Assembly: GCA_950295325.1 (NCBI GenBank)
Contig: OX485804.1
Coordinates: forward strand, 51,260,429 to 51,324,428
Origin: Polytrichum commune
Lineage: Eukaryota > Streptophyta > Polytrichopsida > Polytrichales > Polytrichaceae
Reading direction: 5' to 3'
Length of the DNA stretch: 64,000 nucleotides
The notes beneath the pieces were generated by a model. The model was not told the DNA's origin. It ran no database searches and saw only the letters and a list, made by a program, of their open reading frames with translations. Within the stretch, counting starts at the first letter, position 1, and each line of letters starts with the position of its first letter. The translations under genes and the position numbers were made by a program. Positions 12,707 to 24,314 of the stretch are shown piece by piece.

Positions 12707-15700
12707 ATGTTTTGTGCCTGTAAGTTACGCAACAAATGCCGCTCCTTCCCGCTCCCCCTGTGCGTTTTTCAAACTAAATGCAAAGGGTTAGGATTAGGGA
12801 ATCGAGATTGACGCACCCTGAGCTCAGAGTTAGGATTAAGAACTCGAGAGAGCTTCTGTGCATTAGTTTGTATCATGTAGAGACAATGAGGAGAAGGAGA
12901 GAAGGGAATCATCGGCAGATAGTATTTATTGTTTGCATTGTCTTGACTATGATTGTGAGGAACACTACGGAGGTTCGGAATGGTTCTGAAGTGAGGTTGA
13001 AATCTGGTTGCAGTATCAGGTGTGACACCTGAAGATCCTGTGGTGTCACGCAAGTCTGGCTCGCTGTTTGAACGGAGGCTGATTCTCAAGCACCTTGCGG
13101 TAATATTTCTGTATTTGTAATATCTCTGTGACCTCTTTCTAAGTGTTTCTCCTGCAAATAATTAATAGGTATTGGCTTTTTATTTTTTTGAAACCATAAT
13201 CAGCTAATTAGAGGCCTGTACATGCGTACAGGATAATGGAACCGATCCTGTTACTGGAGAGGTCCTGTCTCTGGAGGACCTTATTGCAGTCAAGACTAAC
13301 AAGGTATATTCCTCAGGGACCTGCAATTGGAAATATGAAGCATGTATTTATGTATGTAGCTTATTATAAATAGTCATGTTTGGGTATTGCCTTCATGAAT
13401 GTTTTCCTCCTCATTCACGCCCTTATAAATTACATTCACAATTTTGATGAGCTGGTGGTTTATGACTGGCAGGCTGTTAAGCCCAGACCCTTGCAAGCAG
13501 CAAGCATCCCTGGCATGCTTGGCCTCTTCCAGAATGTAAGAATGGCTGTGTATCCTCTCTATGAGATGAGTTTTTGTTCTGGAGATTAGATTCGAGCAGC
13601 TGATGAAGTTGTCAAATTGTAATTTTCGGCCTTGGTAGTTGAAGCTTAGCTTCTGATGTGGGTGAACAGATGGATTGAATTGTGCTTTGCTGGTTTTTGC
13701 TTTGGGGAGCTGCTGTATACGAGTATAACATTAATCTCCTGACTTGAAATATCAACTAATGTTATAATGCTGTAAACAGGAATGGGACGCAGTTGTTTTA
13801 TCCAACTATGCATTGGAGCAGCAACTGCATACTGCTCGCCAAGAACTAAGTCATGCTCTCTATCAGGTTTCATCCAATACCTGTTAATCAATCTATGACT
13901 CAACTTGAAGGGATCATGTAGAGTGGTTGTCTCAGATTCTAAGTCTCATTAAATTTATCACTACACATTATGTTGTAGTGAGCGCATGGAATTTCAATCT
14001 CTTTTGATGTTTGTGGGAAAAATAATATCTCCTCAGTTTCTTGGCCATCACAGTCTAGAAAGGGCAGTGAATGATTTAGTGGTTCTGGAAACCTTATGAA
14101 TTGCAGCATGATGCTGCTTGTCGAGTGATTGCACGCTTGAGGATAGAGAGGGATGAGGCTCGGGATCTGCTTTTGAAAGCAGAGAGACAAGTTCCTTCTA
14201 CTATTTCTGCTCCTGCTCCTGCTGCTCCTACAGTTACTAGCAATGGCAAGCGAGGTGAGCTCAACAAGTTTGTCTACCTGCTATTGTTTGACTTTGTCCT
14301 TGAGGTCTATTATTTCTCATATCAGGGGAAAGGCTCTGAACTGCCTGATGTTGCCACCAATGACCCTGTTGTGCCAGATGTACTTTGGTTTTGCCAGTCT
14401 TATGGAAATTGACACTGTAGCCTGGATGTTGTGAAGCATTCTTGCGGCCTTCTCTTCACATTGTTTCCAGTAGTTTCCATTCTTGTTTTATATCTCTACA
14501 TATAAACATTGTGCTCAGCCGACTTCTTGAGGTTAACTTCCTTAAGAATTTTGTTCACTGCGTATTTGTCAATTATCTTCATAGGTCTTGATACCTGGTA
14601 AGGTTGAGATACAGTCTACTCCAAGAACTTGTGGAGTATGTTTCTACATCTTGCAAGTTTTGTTTTGTTGCAATCAGTGGTCGTGGAGGGTGGAGACCTA
14701 ATAGTGAACTGGCCTGTACAGCCCCCGAGAATGAATCTGAATCTGAGGTGCCTGGAAAGAAACCAAGGCAAGGAATCACATCCGAGATCATCAAAGAGCT
14801 TACTGATTGCAATATTCGACTCTCTGGACAGCGAAAGAAGCGACAGGTTTGACCTTAGAAACTCTTAGATATATTTCTAAATAGTATGTCTGGTTTTGTC
14901 ACTTGGATGTCAAGAACCTTCTGAGAAGGGAGCAGAGGGTTGGTTATTGTATGTCATCCAATTCAGCTTGTTGCAGTCTTGTGACTGAGAAGGAATTGGT
15001 TCTTGTGTGCAGATATCAACGACACTGGCCAGTACGGAATCTTTGGAAACATATACACAATTGTCCAGTCATCCATTGCATTCTAGCTCAAAACCAGGAA
15101 TTCTTTCGATAGACATTCATCAATCCAAAGTATTCACCTTTCCCCTTCTTAAGTGCATTGTTTTTTATTTATTACAATATGCACTATACTATTGTCTCCA
15201 TGTTTGGGGTGTATGGATGTCAATATTAACCTAATCTGTGTACTGCATTTTCAGGATCTTATATTGTCAGGAGGTGTTGATGCTACAGCAACAGTGTTTA
15301 ATAGAAGTTCTGGGGAGCTTTTGGCAACTCTTTCTGGTCATACCAAACGGGTAAGGGTGTTCATATGGGGCTCTTTGCTTCTTCTGTTGTCATGGCTGGC
15401 AACATTGCAGTGGACATTTTATGTATGTATTGAATCTCGATTGAAGTGGGAAATGTTGATCTATGTGGAGGTTCTGCTAAGTGGTCAAATATGTATGCAT
15501 ACATCATTTCATGAAGCCTCAGCTGATGTATATAACTGCCAGTTTGTTGGACCTGAAGAAGGTGATTTGGGGACTTACATCTGGTTTCATTTATTATGGG
15601 TTGATATCTTTGCAGGTCACTAGTGTGAAGTTTGTAGCACGAGATGAATTTGTTTTAACCGGTTCCATGGACAAGGTTTGTTTCAAATCTCTTTTGCTTA

Positions 15701-17906
15701 TTCAATGTCACACTAAAGAGTTCTGATTGCACCATTGTTGGAATAAGGTCTGTATATAATGCTTCTAGCACAGTTAGTAACTAACAAATGTGATGTTGGA
15801 TCCGTAGACTGTGCGAATTTGGCAAGGGAAGGATGATGGGAGCTATGACTGCAAGCATATACTGAAGGATCACACTGCTGAGGTATTTTCCAGTTTGTTT
15901 GGCGATGAGTGGGGTGGACCAAGTTTCTATTGAAGTGTTGCAGCTTATTCAAGTGTATCTGGCACCTCAGCAAATTGGACAGAACCTGATTCTATTTTGG
16001 ACCTCTGTTGCAGGTCAGGGCGGTAACTGTACATGCCACACAAAATTACTTCGTGACAGCGTCATCTGACAAGACATGGAGCTTCTATGATCTGTCTTCT
16101 GGACTTTGTCTGGCGCAGGTATAACTATCTCTGGGTTCTAATGGCTTTAGAGTCTGGTAGTATATTACAAGATGCTTTTGACATCCAAGACTGGAAGGAG
16201 CTGTTCTCATTCTTGCCTTCTGTGGTTGGTATGGAATTGTATTTTGTTTCTGTTATTGTTGGGTGCAGTGAGTTTGCCTGTGGACAAATTATCACCTCAA
16301 TTGAAGTCTTCTCGCAGATTATTAACTTGTTCTGGGTGTTGAATATTTGCCTTTGTACCAGGTTAGCGAGCCTACTGTGCAGGAAGGATTCACATCAGCT
16401 TCTTTCCATCCCGACGGTCTTATCCTTGGTACTGGAACTGCAGAGTCTCTGGTCCGAATTTGGGATGTGAAATCTCAGGTTTGTTCCTTATCCAACTTTT
16501 TCTGTAGAGACACTAAGATGCATTCAATATTTTTTTACTGTATAATGCTTGTGTTATATGTGAGGCTTGATAATTCAACATCTACTGATTCCATCTCTTG
16601 TGGTTGTAGGCCAATGTTGCCAAGTTTGAAGGGCACACAGGACCTGTTACTGATATTTCTTTCTCAGAGAATGGTTATTTTCTGGCTGTAAGTTTCGTAT
16701 TCATAAACCTACAAATGGATTCCTCAGTGTCGAGTCAAGGTTATATGGTGGAGGCATGAATATGCCTGCTATAATGACTGAGCTGTCGATTGCATTGTGT
16801 GACAAATAACATATACCCTTGAGAGGGGTTCTTAAATGTGTGTGCACTATTGGATTCACTTATCTGCATTTGCATATGTTTCTCTGAAAGTCCCTCATTC
16901 AGTTCATATACTCTGGATGCCTTTGTACAGACGGCTGCACAAGATGGAGTGAAGTTGTGGGATCTACGGAAACTTAAGAACTTCCGTTCATTTGCTCCAT
17001 ATGACAATAACACCCCAACAAATACAGGTTTGACTTATTAATTGTCTATTTATTTTTATATAATTGTGACAAAGTTCTCAATTCTTTCAGTTGGGAAGGG
17101 AAAACTACAAATGCAAACGTCCAACTCCAGGAGACTAGATTGATCTGAGAAGTATTCATGAGTGTGTTTTCATTCTGTGTCTGAATCATGTGATTTGTTG
17201 TTACACGCATGAAGTAACACCTCCAAGCAGTCAGTGGAAGATTCTTATGGATCTGTTTGTTTGCAGTGGAATTTGATTACAGTGGTAGCTACTTAGCCGT
17301 TGGTGGCTCTGATATAAGGTACACTTCTACCCCTGTTTTGTAATAGCTGCATATGTCTATGTATATTCTATTTGTTTAATTGACTACTTGTGGATTCACT
17401 AACAAATCATGTTATTTCAGGACTCCATTGAAGTCATTTTCTTGTTTAAGATACAAGTAGAAAGTTTTTTCAACTTGGCTTGGGTTCATGCAGGTTGTAT
17501 CAAGTAGCAAGTGTGAAGCAGGAGTGGAATACCATCAAAGTTTTTCCGGATTTGTCAGGCACAGGTGATCCATCACAAACCGACTTCATTGTACTCCATG
17601 TCAATTGCATGACTTCCAGAATGAATGAATACTCTATATGTTTCGAGGTTGTCCATGATCCATATTGACAGCATATCTGCTTTGATCTTCTTTCTAGTGT
17701 TCCTTCATAAAGAGGATGTTTTGAGAGGGCGATGCCATGTTTTTCATATACTCTGGTGAGCTGATTCTGACACTAACATGGTTTTGTCTGCAGGAAAAGT
17801 TACATCAGTTCGTTTTGGTCCAGATGCCTCATATTTGGCAGTTGGCAGCAGTGATCGTAACTTGCGCATATTTGGGGCTCCTCCTACAGCTACTTCGGAA
17901 TCATGA
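12707..17906 (+). CDS. PRP19: pre-mRNA-processing factor 19 (U-box/WD40 E3 ubiquitin ligase)
   Basis: Eighteen exons, all introns GT-AG (125-467 nt): 12707-12719, 13014-13099, 13232-13303, 13473-13535, 13780-13866, 14107-14254, 14722-14846, 15013-15129, 15255-15350, 15616-15675, 15808-15882, 16014-16118, 16362-16478, 16610-16687, 16931-17027, 17267-17318, 17494-17564, 17794-17906. They join in frame to 524 codons, normal for the family (about 500-525). Residues 1-72 form the U-box ([29 protein letters not shown]). About 78-145 is the Prp19 coiled coil ([31 protein letters not shown]), used for tetramer formation. A basic GQRKKRQ lies at about 192-198. About 224-518 holds WD40 blades ([35 protein letters not shown]). 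In plants this nuclear E3 (MAC3) belongs to the NineTeen/MOS4-associated complex, which activates the spliceosome and supports immunity. The tiny first exon (MFCA plus one base) is set by a perfect GTAAGT donor and by the family's N terminus. Acceptor 14721 is preferred over one at about 14690 because it gives the family's spacing. The gene looks intact; no neighbour shares its function. Confidence 0.96.
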
Positions 17907-18690
17907 TGACTCAATCTGGTCAGTAGGGGCAATAGTGGACTGTGTTGTTCTTCTTGGCAGTCTCATTGTGATCACAACTACTGATATCTGTGTAGTCTTT
18001 GGACGATCATACTGTACCAAGACATCTCAAGCCAAAGGCTAGGAACCAAAAAGTAGTTGAGACAGTTACCATCTGGGTCTTTTGATAAGACTGGTTGTTT
18101 GCAAGGCTCTTGGCAGAAGTCTTTAAAGCAGTCTTAACTCTGTTTCAGTAGATTGCCAACCCTTTTCTTCTTCAGTAATGTAGATGCAATTGAGAAGCCG
18201 AAGATTTTTTTGTTGAGGTGAAAGCATCACCAGTTCTTACAATGAATCTTGTCTGGAGTTACTCATTTTAAGATCAAATTGGCCTTCAAAGCTATCACAG
18301 TTCTCTATCACAGTAGGTGCTTCGTCCTCCTGTGTACTGTTTGCTCACGTAATGTCCATGTTCCCATATCCACATAGTTAATAGTCAAATGGTCAGAACT
18401 GTTTAGGCAACTTGGCCAGTTGATGAACTCCCAATCCTCCAGATTGTAAACTCGATCTGTAGAGAGAAGTTTTCTATTCACAAAAGCACATGCAAGTCAT
18501 GAACATCATTCACCCGAGAGTTGAGTTGTTGGATGAGGAAGAAGATTAGTTCATTGAATGGTGCGGAATTGAACACGATTGCTCATCTGAGCAGATCTGG
18601 AAATAGAATCAACATAGCCTCAATTTCATGTACAGAAGTCATGAATAAATGTGCTGACACTTTGGGTTTTCAAGCTCATCCATGAATTGG
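17907..18690 (+). other. PRP19 3' UTR and downstream flank
   Basis: Non-repetitive sequence after the TGA stop at 17904-17906. The short ORFs here are not protein-like. An AATAAA-type hexamer occurs near 18644, but the true polyadenylation site cannot be placed. Confidence 0.45.
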
Positions 18691-19845
18691 GTTGACAATT
18701 GAGCCTAGAATGGTTAATGTATTTTGAATATGTAGTCTAGTCTCTTTTAAACACGTGTTTTTGGTGTCCATTCTTGGAGCTACATCTAACGACATACCAC
18801 TCAAATAGGATGTCCCAAATACTAACAGCAGCAATTGTATTAGGCACATCTACCTTATTCATAATGCCAGCAATCGGCATTTTAGTGTATGGATTGAAGA
18901 ACTTATTTTGGTAGAATTTTTGCAAATGAGGAAGATTGTCAGTGAGAAAGTTGTCATTGAAGTTTGTACGCTCCTGGGATATATATCCATTCAACATGCA
19001 AATTCCATGATTTATAAAGTGCTTGGGGGGTCGGTTTGAAATTCACGTGTCTTTAGAATGGCATATATGCACACGTACTTGGGTGTCAGATGGTGCGTAG
19101 AAAGTTTTCTCAAATTTAAACACACCTTTGTGCAGGAAACTATGTCGATGAGGCACCGTTAGTAGTTACAAAAAAGGACTCCTGTCTTCCTTCAATTCGT
19201 TCTGCTCCTCCTACTGGCATTCAATTCCATAAATGAAAGTGGACTTGTGGTCTTTAGTTGTGAACTTGTTCAACTACCGTAGCTCTCTAGCAACTTGGGC
19301 AGAAAATAATTAATTTTAAAGGTGCCTAAAATTTTGGGAAATTAATTGCGTTGAGTGTCCAAAACAAAAAATCAAAATCAAAGAGTGCCTAAAATCAAAA
19401 AATTGGTATAGATGAAATTAGGAAAGCCATCCATGAATTATAGAAATGGTCAACTTGTTTTAAATTACTTTTTGAATCTGCCCAATTTTAGAATATTATT
19501 TTTTGGGCTACCTAACTTACTTTTGCACTTTAATTAGTTATTAGGTAGAAAGGTGTCCAAGCTGCTGGAGAGCTAGGGTATGCCTAGAATGGCATAATCA
19601 TTTGTGATTTACAAAAGATCACAATATGACCGATGTGTGCATGCTCAAACTTCAATTAGAACACCAAACTAGTTGGCCAGATAAGGTAGACATGCCTAAT
19701 TTAGACATTGTTCTTAAGTGGACACTGGACACCTATACTTGAGTAGTATGTGGTTAGGTGAAACTCCAAAACGGATACCAAAAAGAATCGCGTTTAAAAG
19801 ATAATTACTCAAATTAAGATAACTATTCTAGGCTCAATAGTCAAC
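18691..19845. mobile_element. possible MULE-like element with long inverted ends
   Basis: The left end is GTTGACAATTGAGCCTAGAA and the right end, reverse-complemented, is GTTGACTATTGAGCCTAGAA. Similarity continues more weakly for over 100 bp inward (GGTGTCCATTCTTGGAGC on the left, complement of GGATACCAAAAAGAATCG on the right). The flanking nonamers ATGAATTGG and ATAAATTGT agree at 7 of 9 positions, which could be a decayed 9-bp Mutator duplication. The terminal motif recurs at about 20560, 26147, 29290, 42237 (+) and 53050, 60190 (-). No transposase is seen. Similarity past 19845 to the 55.7-kb region leaves the right boundary uncertain. Confidence 0.45.
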
Positions 19846-21432
19846 ATAAATTGTGTTTGGGGGGGGGGACCTATACGACCATTTAACAAGCACGAGAATC
19901 GTCACTTTAATAATGAATAATATATTCATATAAGCTCCAACTTTTTTGAGGACAATGACTATGGCCTTAATTTGGATTTGCTAACCATCTTGTTCTAATC
20001 ACTTGTTTCATAGCCTAGGAGAAATGGGCTAGTAAATAAGTGTAACCAGTTTAGACCCACGTACCTTAATACACATGACCATAGAAGGCACACATGACTT
20101 AGGTCTAGCAATATGCTTGTGAAGTATAGAGGTTTACTCTCTCGTGATTTGTGCATAACATTATTCAAATCCATAACAATGTTCCATGGGACTAACAATA
20201 TTCCATAAAATATTCCTGGATATTCCCACATTCATATTGAATATGAGAATATTTCATGGAATATTTTCAGTCCCACGTAACATTGTTATGTATATGAATA
20301 ATGTTACTCAAGGTAAGACATCTTTAAAGGATTACTTATTTCTAATTAGTCTACTCTCCTAGTTACTAAGTAGGTGAATGGGTACGAGATGCTTAACAAA
20401 TCTAAAACCAAGTTATAGCCATTTTCCTCACATTTTTGGGAGCTTACAAGAATATCTTATCACTATTAAAGTGAAAAATCTTTGTCATCAAAGTGAAAAT
20501 TCTCTTTATTCTTGAATGATCCACATAGGTACTCACAATCATGTTAAACTATTGAACCCAAAATAATTAACAAATTTTGAACATTAGTCCAATTTCTTTT
20601 GAGCACATGTATTCTTTTTACATATGTTCATAGCTGCACATCTATTAACAAACCACTTAGATATAGGTGTTCTATAAATACGATTGACTGAATTTCTAAG
20701 CTCTTACCTGAATTGAAGAGAACGACAACAAGGATCACAACTGAGATAATTTCATTTGTTCAAACCATCCTCATTTTCATCATAATGCATGCTAAAATTG
20801 GCGAGAGAAAAATATCACATACAAATATACTTCTCATTCATCCAACATAAACACTTGACCCCGTATCAGTTTGTGGCTGATTCATCTCAAATGACTTAAT
20901 CCATGAACTAAACAAATTTGGAATCTCTAAAACTAACTCCGGCCTCAATTTAACTATTAAAAAAAGAAAGTAACCTCCGGCATGCATAGTATATCTAGGC
21001 TTTTACATCGGACGAGTGAGACGTAAGCTTGTACCATGCAAAAATTCCCACTCGCCGTTAAAGAGTTGAGACTTTTGACTACAAGTGCGTATATCAAAGT
21101 GTAACTTTTGGTGTGTCCTTTGGCAAACCTTGTGCTTTTGAGGGTACCCCATGCCATGAGGAAATTTTATATTGAGTGGGACTATGATTGCAATGGGATT
21201 CACGCTATGCCCCATTGGCTATCGACAATTGCACCCTACTTCGAGTCTCAAATATCTCGTGGACATAGATAAGGCTTGGGTCCTTTTAGCCCCGAAACCT
21301 CAAAGGCCCCTTGTACTATTTATCCAAGGCATGTGGTCCTATTGTGAGCACTTCCCACTTCACAAACAATTTTTGGCCATTGAAGTGGATCGGATTAGGA
21401 ATGGTGTTATTTGGTTAGCAACTGCGAATCGT
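19846..21432. other. intergenic with repeat remnants
   Basis: The part 19841-20090 resembles 55705-55960 (CACGAGAATCGTC... against CACAAGAATTGTC..., then related runs to GGAGAAATGGGCT). A 10-base G tract is at 19859-19868 and a foldback hairpin at 20156-20306. A MULE-family terminal fragment lies near 20560-20690. No gene is seen. Confidence 0.5.
20156..20306. repeat. foldback hairpin, arms of about 65-70 bp
   Basis: The left arm (TAACATTATTCA...CATAACAATGTT...GGGACT...AATATTCCAT) is matched by the inverse complement on the right (AATATTTTCAGTCCCACG...AACATTGTTATG...TGAATAATGTTA). Matching is about 85-90 percent by eye, with a short central loop. It could be a foldback MITE or an inverted duplication. 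If transcribed it would form a long imperfect hairpin RNA. Confidence 0.7.
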
Positions 21433-21440
21433 GTATATTA

Positions 21441-22229
21441 CACGGGTAGATTACTTAGTGCATTTTAAAAAACAACGTGCGGCATAATATAAAGAGGATT
21501 AAAATCATTTGAAATAAAAATTATAAAGGAATTCCAAATAATGAAGGGGCCATTAAATGTAGACAATCCCATTATAAGTAAGTTAGATGAACATAAAACG
21601 TGGGCCATTATTTTTTTGTATAATTAATATAGGGGCTGAAGACAAGGATCCTAAAAGGTATGTTTAGTATGGTATGTAAATGGGTTTAGGACTCACGGGG
21701 ATGGATGATAATTGGGATTTCCGTCTGTCCAACAATGGATGAAAAGGGAACGCGCCGTCGTTGGGGTCGTCTTCCCCACGCCCATTTGCAGATGGCTAGG
21801 GTTTCAATTTGCTTCGCGTTTTCGTCCACTGTGTTTGAGGAGGAGGCTTATAGCCTCTTCCCGAAATGCCGCCCTCTAGGGCGGCCACGTCACCTCAAAT
21901 TTTTTTTAGGGTTAGGGTTCGCCTAGGGGCCCTCGCATTGATGAGAGCTGCAGCTTTCCCGCAGCTTTCCATGCTTTCCCTCAACACTCGTTAATTGCGT
22001 TAGGAAGTAGATTAGCTTTTATTACTTAAAAGGAATATAGAGTACAAAAAATTGCAGTGACTTGGATAATATAAGTAATGGAAGGGTGCAAACAAATGGG
22101 CCATTTTTTAAATTTAAATAATTATAGGGAGGCTTTAATTCAACCCTTGAAGGTAAATAGCCCCAAAACAAAAAAAAAACCCCCAGCTGCACGTGGTGCA
22201 CAAAAATGCCTTAGAGTGATCTACCCGTG
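21441..22229 (+). mobile_element. non-autonomous hAT element copy 1, 789 bp, TSD GTATATTA
   Basis: TIRs are CACGGGTAGATTACT on the left and the complement of CACGGGTAGATCACT on the right. Perfect 8-bp duplications GTATATTA flank it (21433-21440 and 22230-22237). An 8-bp TSD with short TIRs is the hAT signature. Both subterminal regions match copies at 23789, 31243 and 44630. This is the longest copy: its middle (21690-21990) holds a CpG-rich block that the others lack wholly or partly. No transposase is encoded. Confidence 0.92.
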
Positions 22230-22237
22230 GTATATTA

Positions 22238-23780
22238 TCATTTCAATTTTCAACATCCGAGTTGAGATGCCAAAGTTATAAAAGGTAAAAAGGTAAAAAG
22301 TTCTTTTCAGATTCCATTCTCAACTACAAAATTTTCCACCTACATAAAGGTGCTCAATCAAGAAAAGTAACCACATTAGGCTCATGTAACCTACTCCATT
22401 TCTATGAGTCCTCTCAAAGTCTTCGAATGATTTTTTCTTCAATCCTAATCTTTAAAGTATATTTAGTCTATCATATTAGAAGATAAAAATCAAAATACAG
22501 TCACATGTGACATTGATGATTGTGAATGGCACGTAAATTATGCAGTTGAACTTGAATCTCTATTTTCTTTTTCTTTTGGTGAATAGAATAAAAAAATTGC
22601 TTATGCTGAATGACCTATTTCAAGTATGATCACTTTCAACACAACTGCATTGACCATGATAAGTAGTGTGTGTCATAATAAAAACATTGGGGATAAATAT
22701 TGTGGATGCACAACTTGCAATTCTAAACATTAGATATTCACATTGGTGGTTACAATATTTCTATCGGATTGAAAATAGTGTGTGTTTGCAATACTTCCAC
22801 CGTAGGGGTTGGAAATGGATACATGACCAGGGCATGACATGTGATATGTTTTGAAGTGTAACTGTGTAGAATGTGGGCCACACTATAAGTTGGTCCATGA
22901 TAAGTCACACTATACAAATGCTCACACTATATACCACAATCAATGTGGTAAAAATTGAAAACATGCAACTTCTAATAAATAATTTTTGGCATGTCGAGTT
23001 TAAAATCATGCCCTCTCATACGCTTAACCCTTAAATGACAACGCGGCCTTCTCAGGGTCGTGTTGACCCGGTTCTGGTCACCTGCCAATTATCATAAGGG
23101 ATTTTGACCATTTCAAGCTACGCATGGGGATCTTGCAAACCAATGAAAGGGGATCGGTAAATGGCATTGCGAAGGACCATGTGATGATTTGAAGTGGTGA
23201 AGAGTCATCATGGACAACAATTTCCTTGGCATCCTTCACGCTCAAGCTTGCCCAGGCTTCAATGTGGGCAATTCTACCAAGTGATTTCATCTACCATTCC
23301 TCGTTTACAGTTTATCTGATGGTTTTTTGAGGGATTTGATAGATTCCGCAAGGTCAGGGTTAGCATGTAGACGTTGAGAAGGGTGGAGTGAGCTAAGAGG
23401 CAAGCTCTTCCTCGCACATTGCATTCTCCATTGTTGCTTGGGTTTATTTCACTTGATTTACTGTCCACAAAGAATCAAGATGCCATCTTGGGAAGGATTT
23501 CAGGAAGTTGCTAGGGTGAGTTGCCGGTTGTCAAGGTTGGGGGATTGGGAAGAGAGGATTTAAGTACAAAGAACGTTATGAAAGGGATGTGATCATTTGT
23601 CAACATTTCTGCGGTAACTCATGTGAAGCTGGGGAGTATGAGCAAGCAAATGTGCCCATTCTCTGCAACAACTAATTTGATTTGTATGAGGTGGATGAAA
23701 CGTATAAGCAATTAAGGTTGATTGCATATTGCAAGTCTTTTTGCGTCTGATCCTATGACTACGAGAGGAGAGCTCGCTCT
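22238..23780. other. intergenic; weak minus-strand coding pieces at 23078-23468
   Basis: Mostly AT-rich DNA. On the minus strand two overlapping open frames (23468-23274 and 23290-23078) have protein-like composition, for example GRIAHIEAWASLSVKDAKE. They would need a frameshift to join. This may be a gene fragment with a broken frame; the family is not recognised. Confidence 0.35.
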
Positions 23781-23788
23781 GTCCTCTT

Positions 23789-24306
23789 CACGAGTAGATC
23801 ACTCTAAGGCATTTTTGTGCACCACGTGCGGCTAGGCGATTTTTGTTTTGGGGCTATTTACCTTCAATTGCTGAATTAAAGCCTCCCTATAATTACTTAA
23901 ATTTCAAAAATGGCCCATTTGTTTGCACCCTTCCATTACTTATATTATCCAAGTCACTGCAATTTTTTGTACTCTATATTCCTTTTAACGATGGCGCGTT
24001 CTCTTTTCATCCATTTTTGGACAGATGGAAATCCCAATTATCATCCATCCCCGTGAGTCCTAAACCCATTTACATACCATACTAAACATACCTTCTAGGA
24101 TCCTTATCTTCAGCCCCTATATTAATTTTACAAAAAATAATGGCCCACGTTTTATGTCCATCTAACTTACTTATAATGGGATTGTCTACATTTAATGGCC
24201 CCTTCATTATTTGGAATTCCTTTATAATTTTTATTTCAAATGATTTTAATCCTCTCTATATTATGCCGCACATCGTTTTTAAAATGCACTAAGTGATCTA
24301 CCTGTG
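23789..24306 (-). mobile_element. non-autonomous hAT element copy 2, 518 bp, TSD GTCCTCTT
   Basis: Inverted relative to the 21441 copy. The ends are CACGAGTAGATCACT and the complement of CACAGGTAGATCACT. Perfect 8-bp duplications GTCCTCTT flank it (23781-23788 and 24307-24314). Subterminal sequences match the other copies closely, including the palindrome-bearing GCACCACGTGCGG. Non-autonomous. Confidence 0.92.
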
Positions 24307-24314
24307 GTCCTCTT

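Noticed and set aside
14680-14721. Alternative acceptor for PRP19 exon 7 near 14690
   Set aside because: It keeps the frame but adds about ten residues not expected in the family; TGTACAG at 14715-14721 is the better site.
15153-15623. A 156-codon + strand ORF in PRP19
   Set aside because: It reads through two exons and an intron; the true exons (15255-15350 and 15616-15675) are fixed by GT-AG sites and WD40 sequence.
21905-21925. TTAGGGTTAGGGTT-like telomere sequence
   Set aside because: Only two units inside a hAT element; not an interstitial telomere array.
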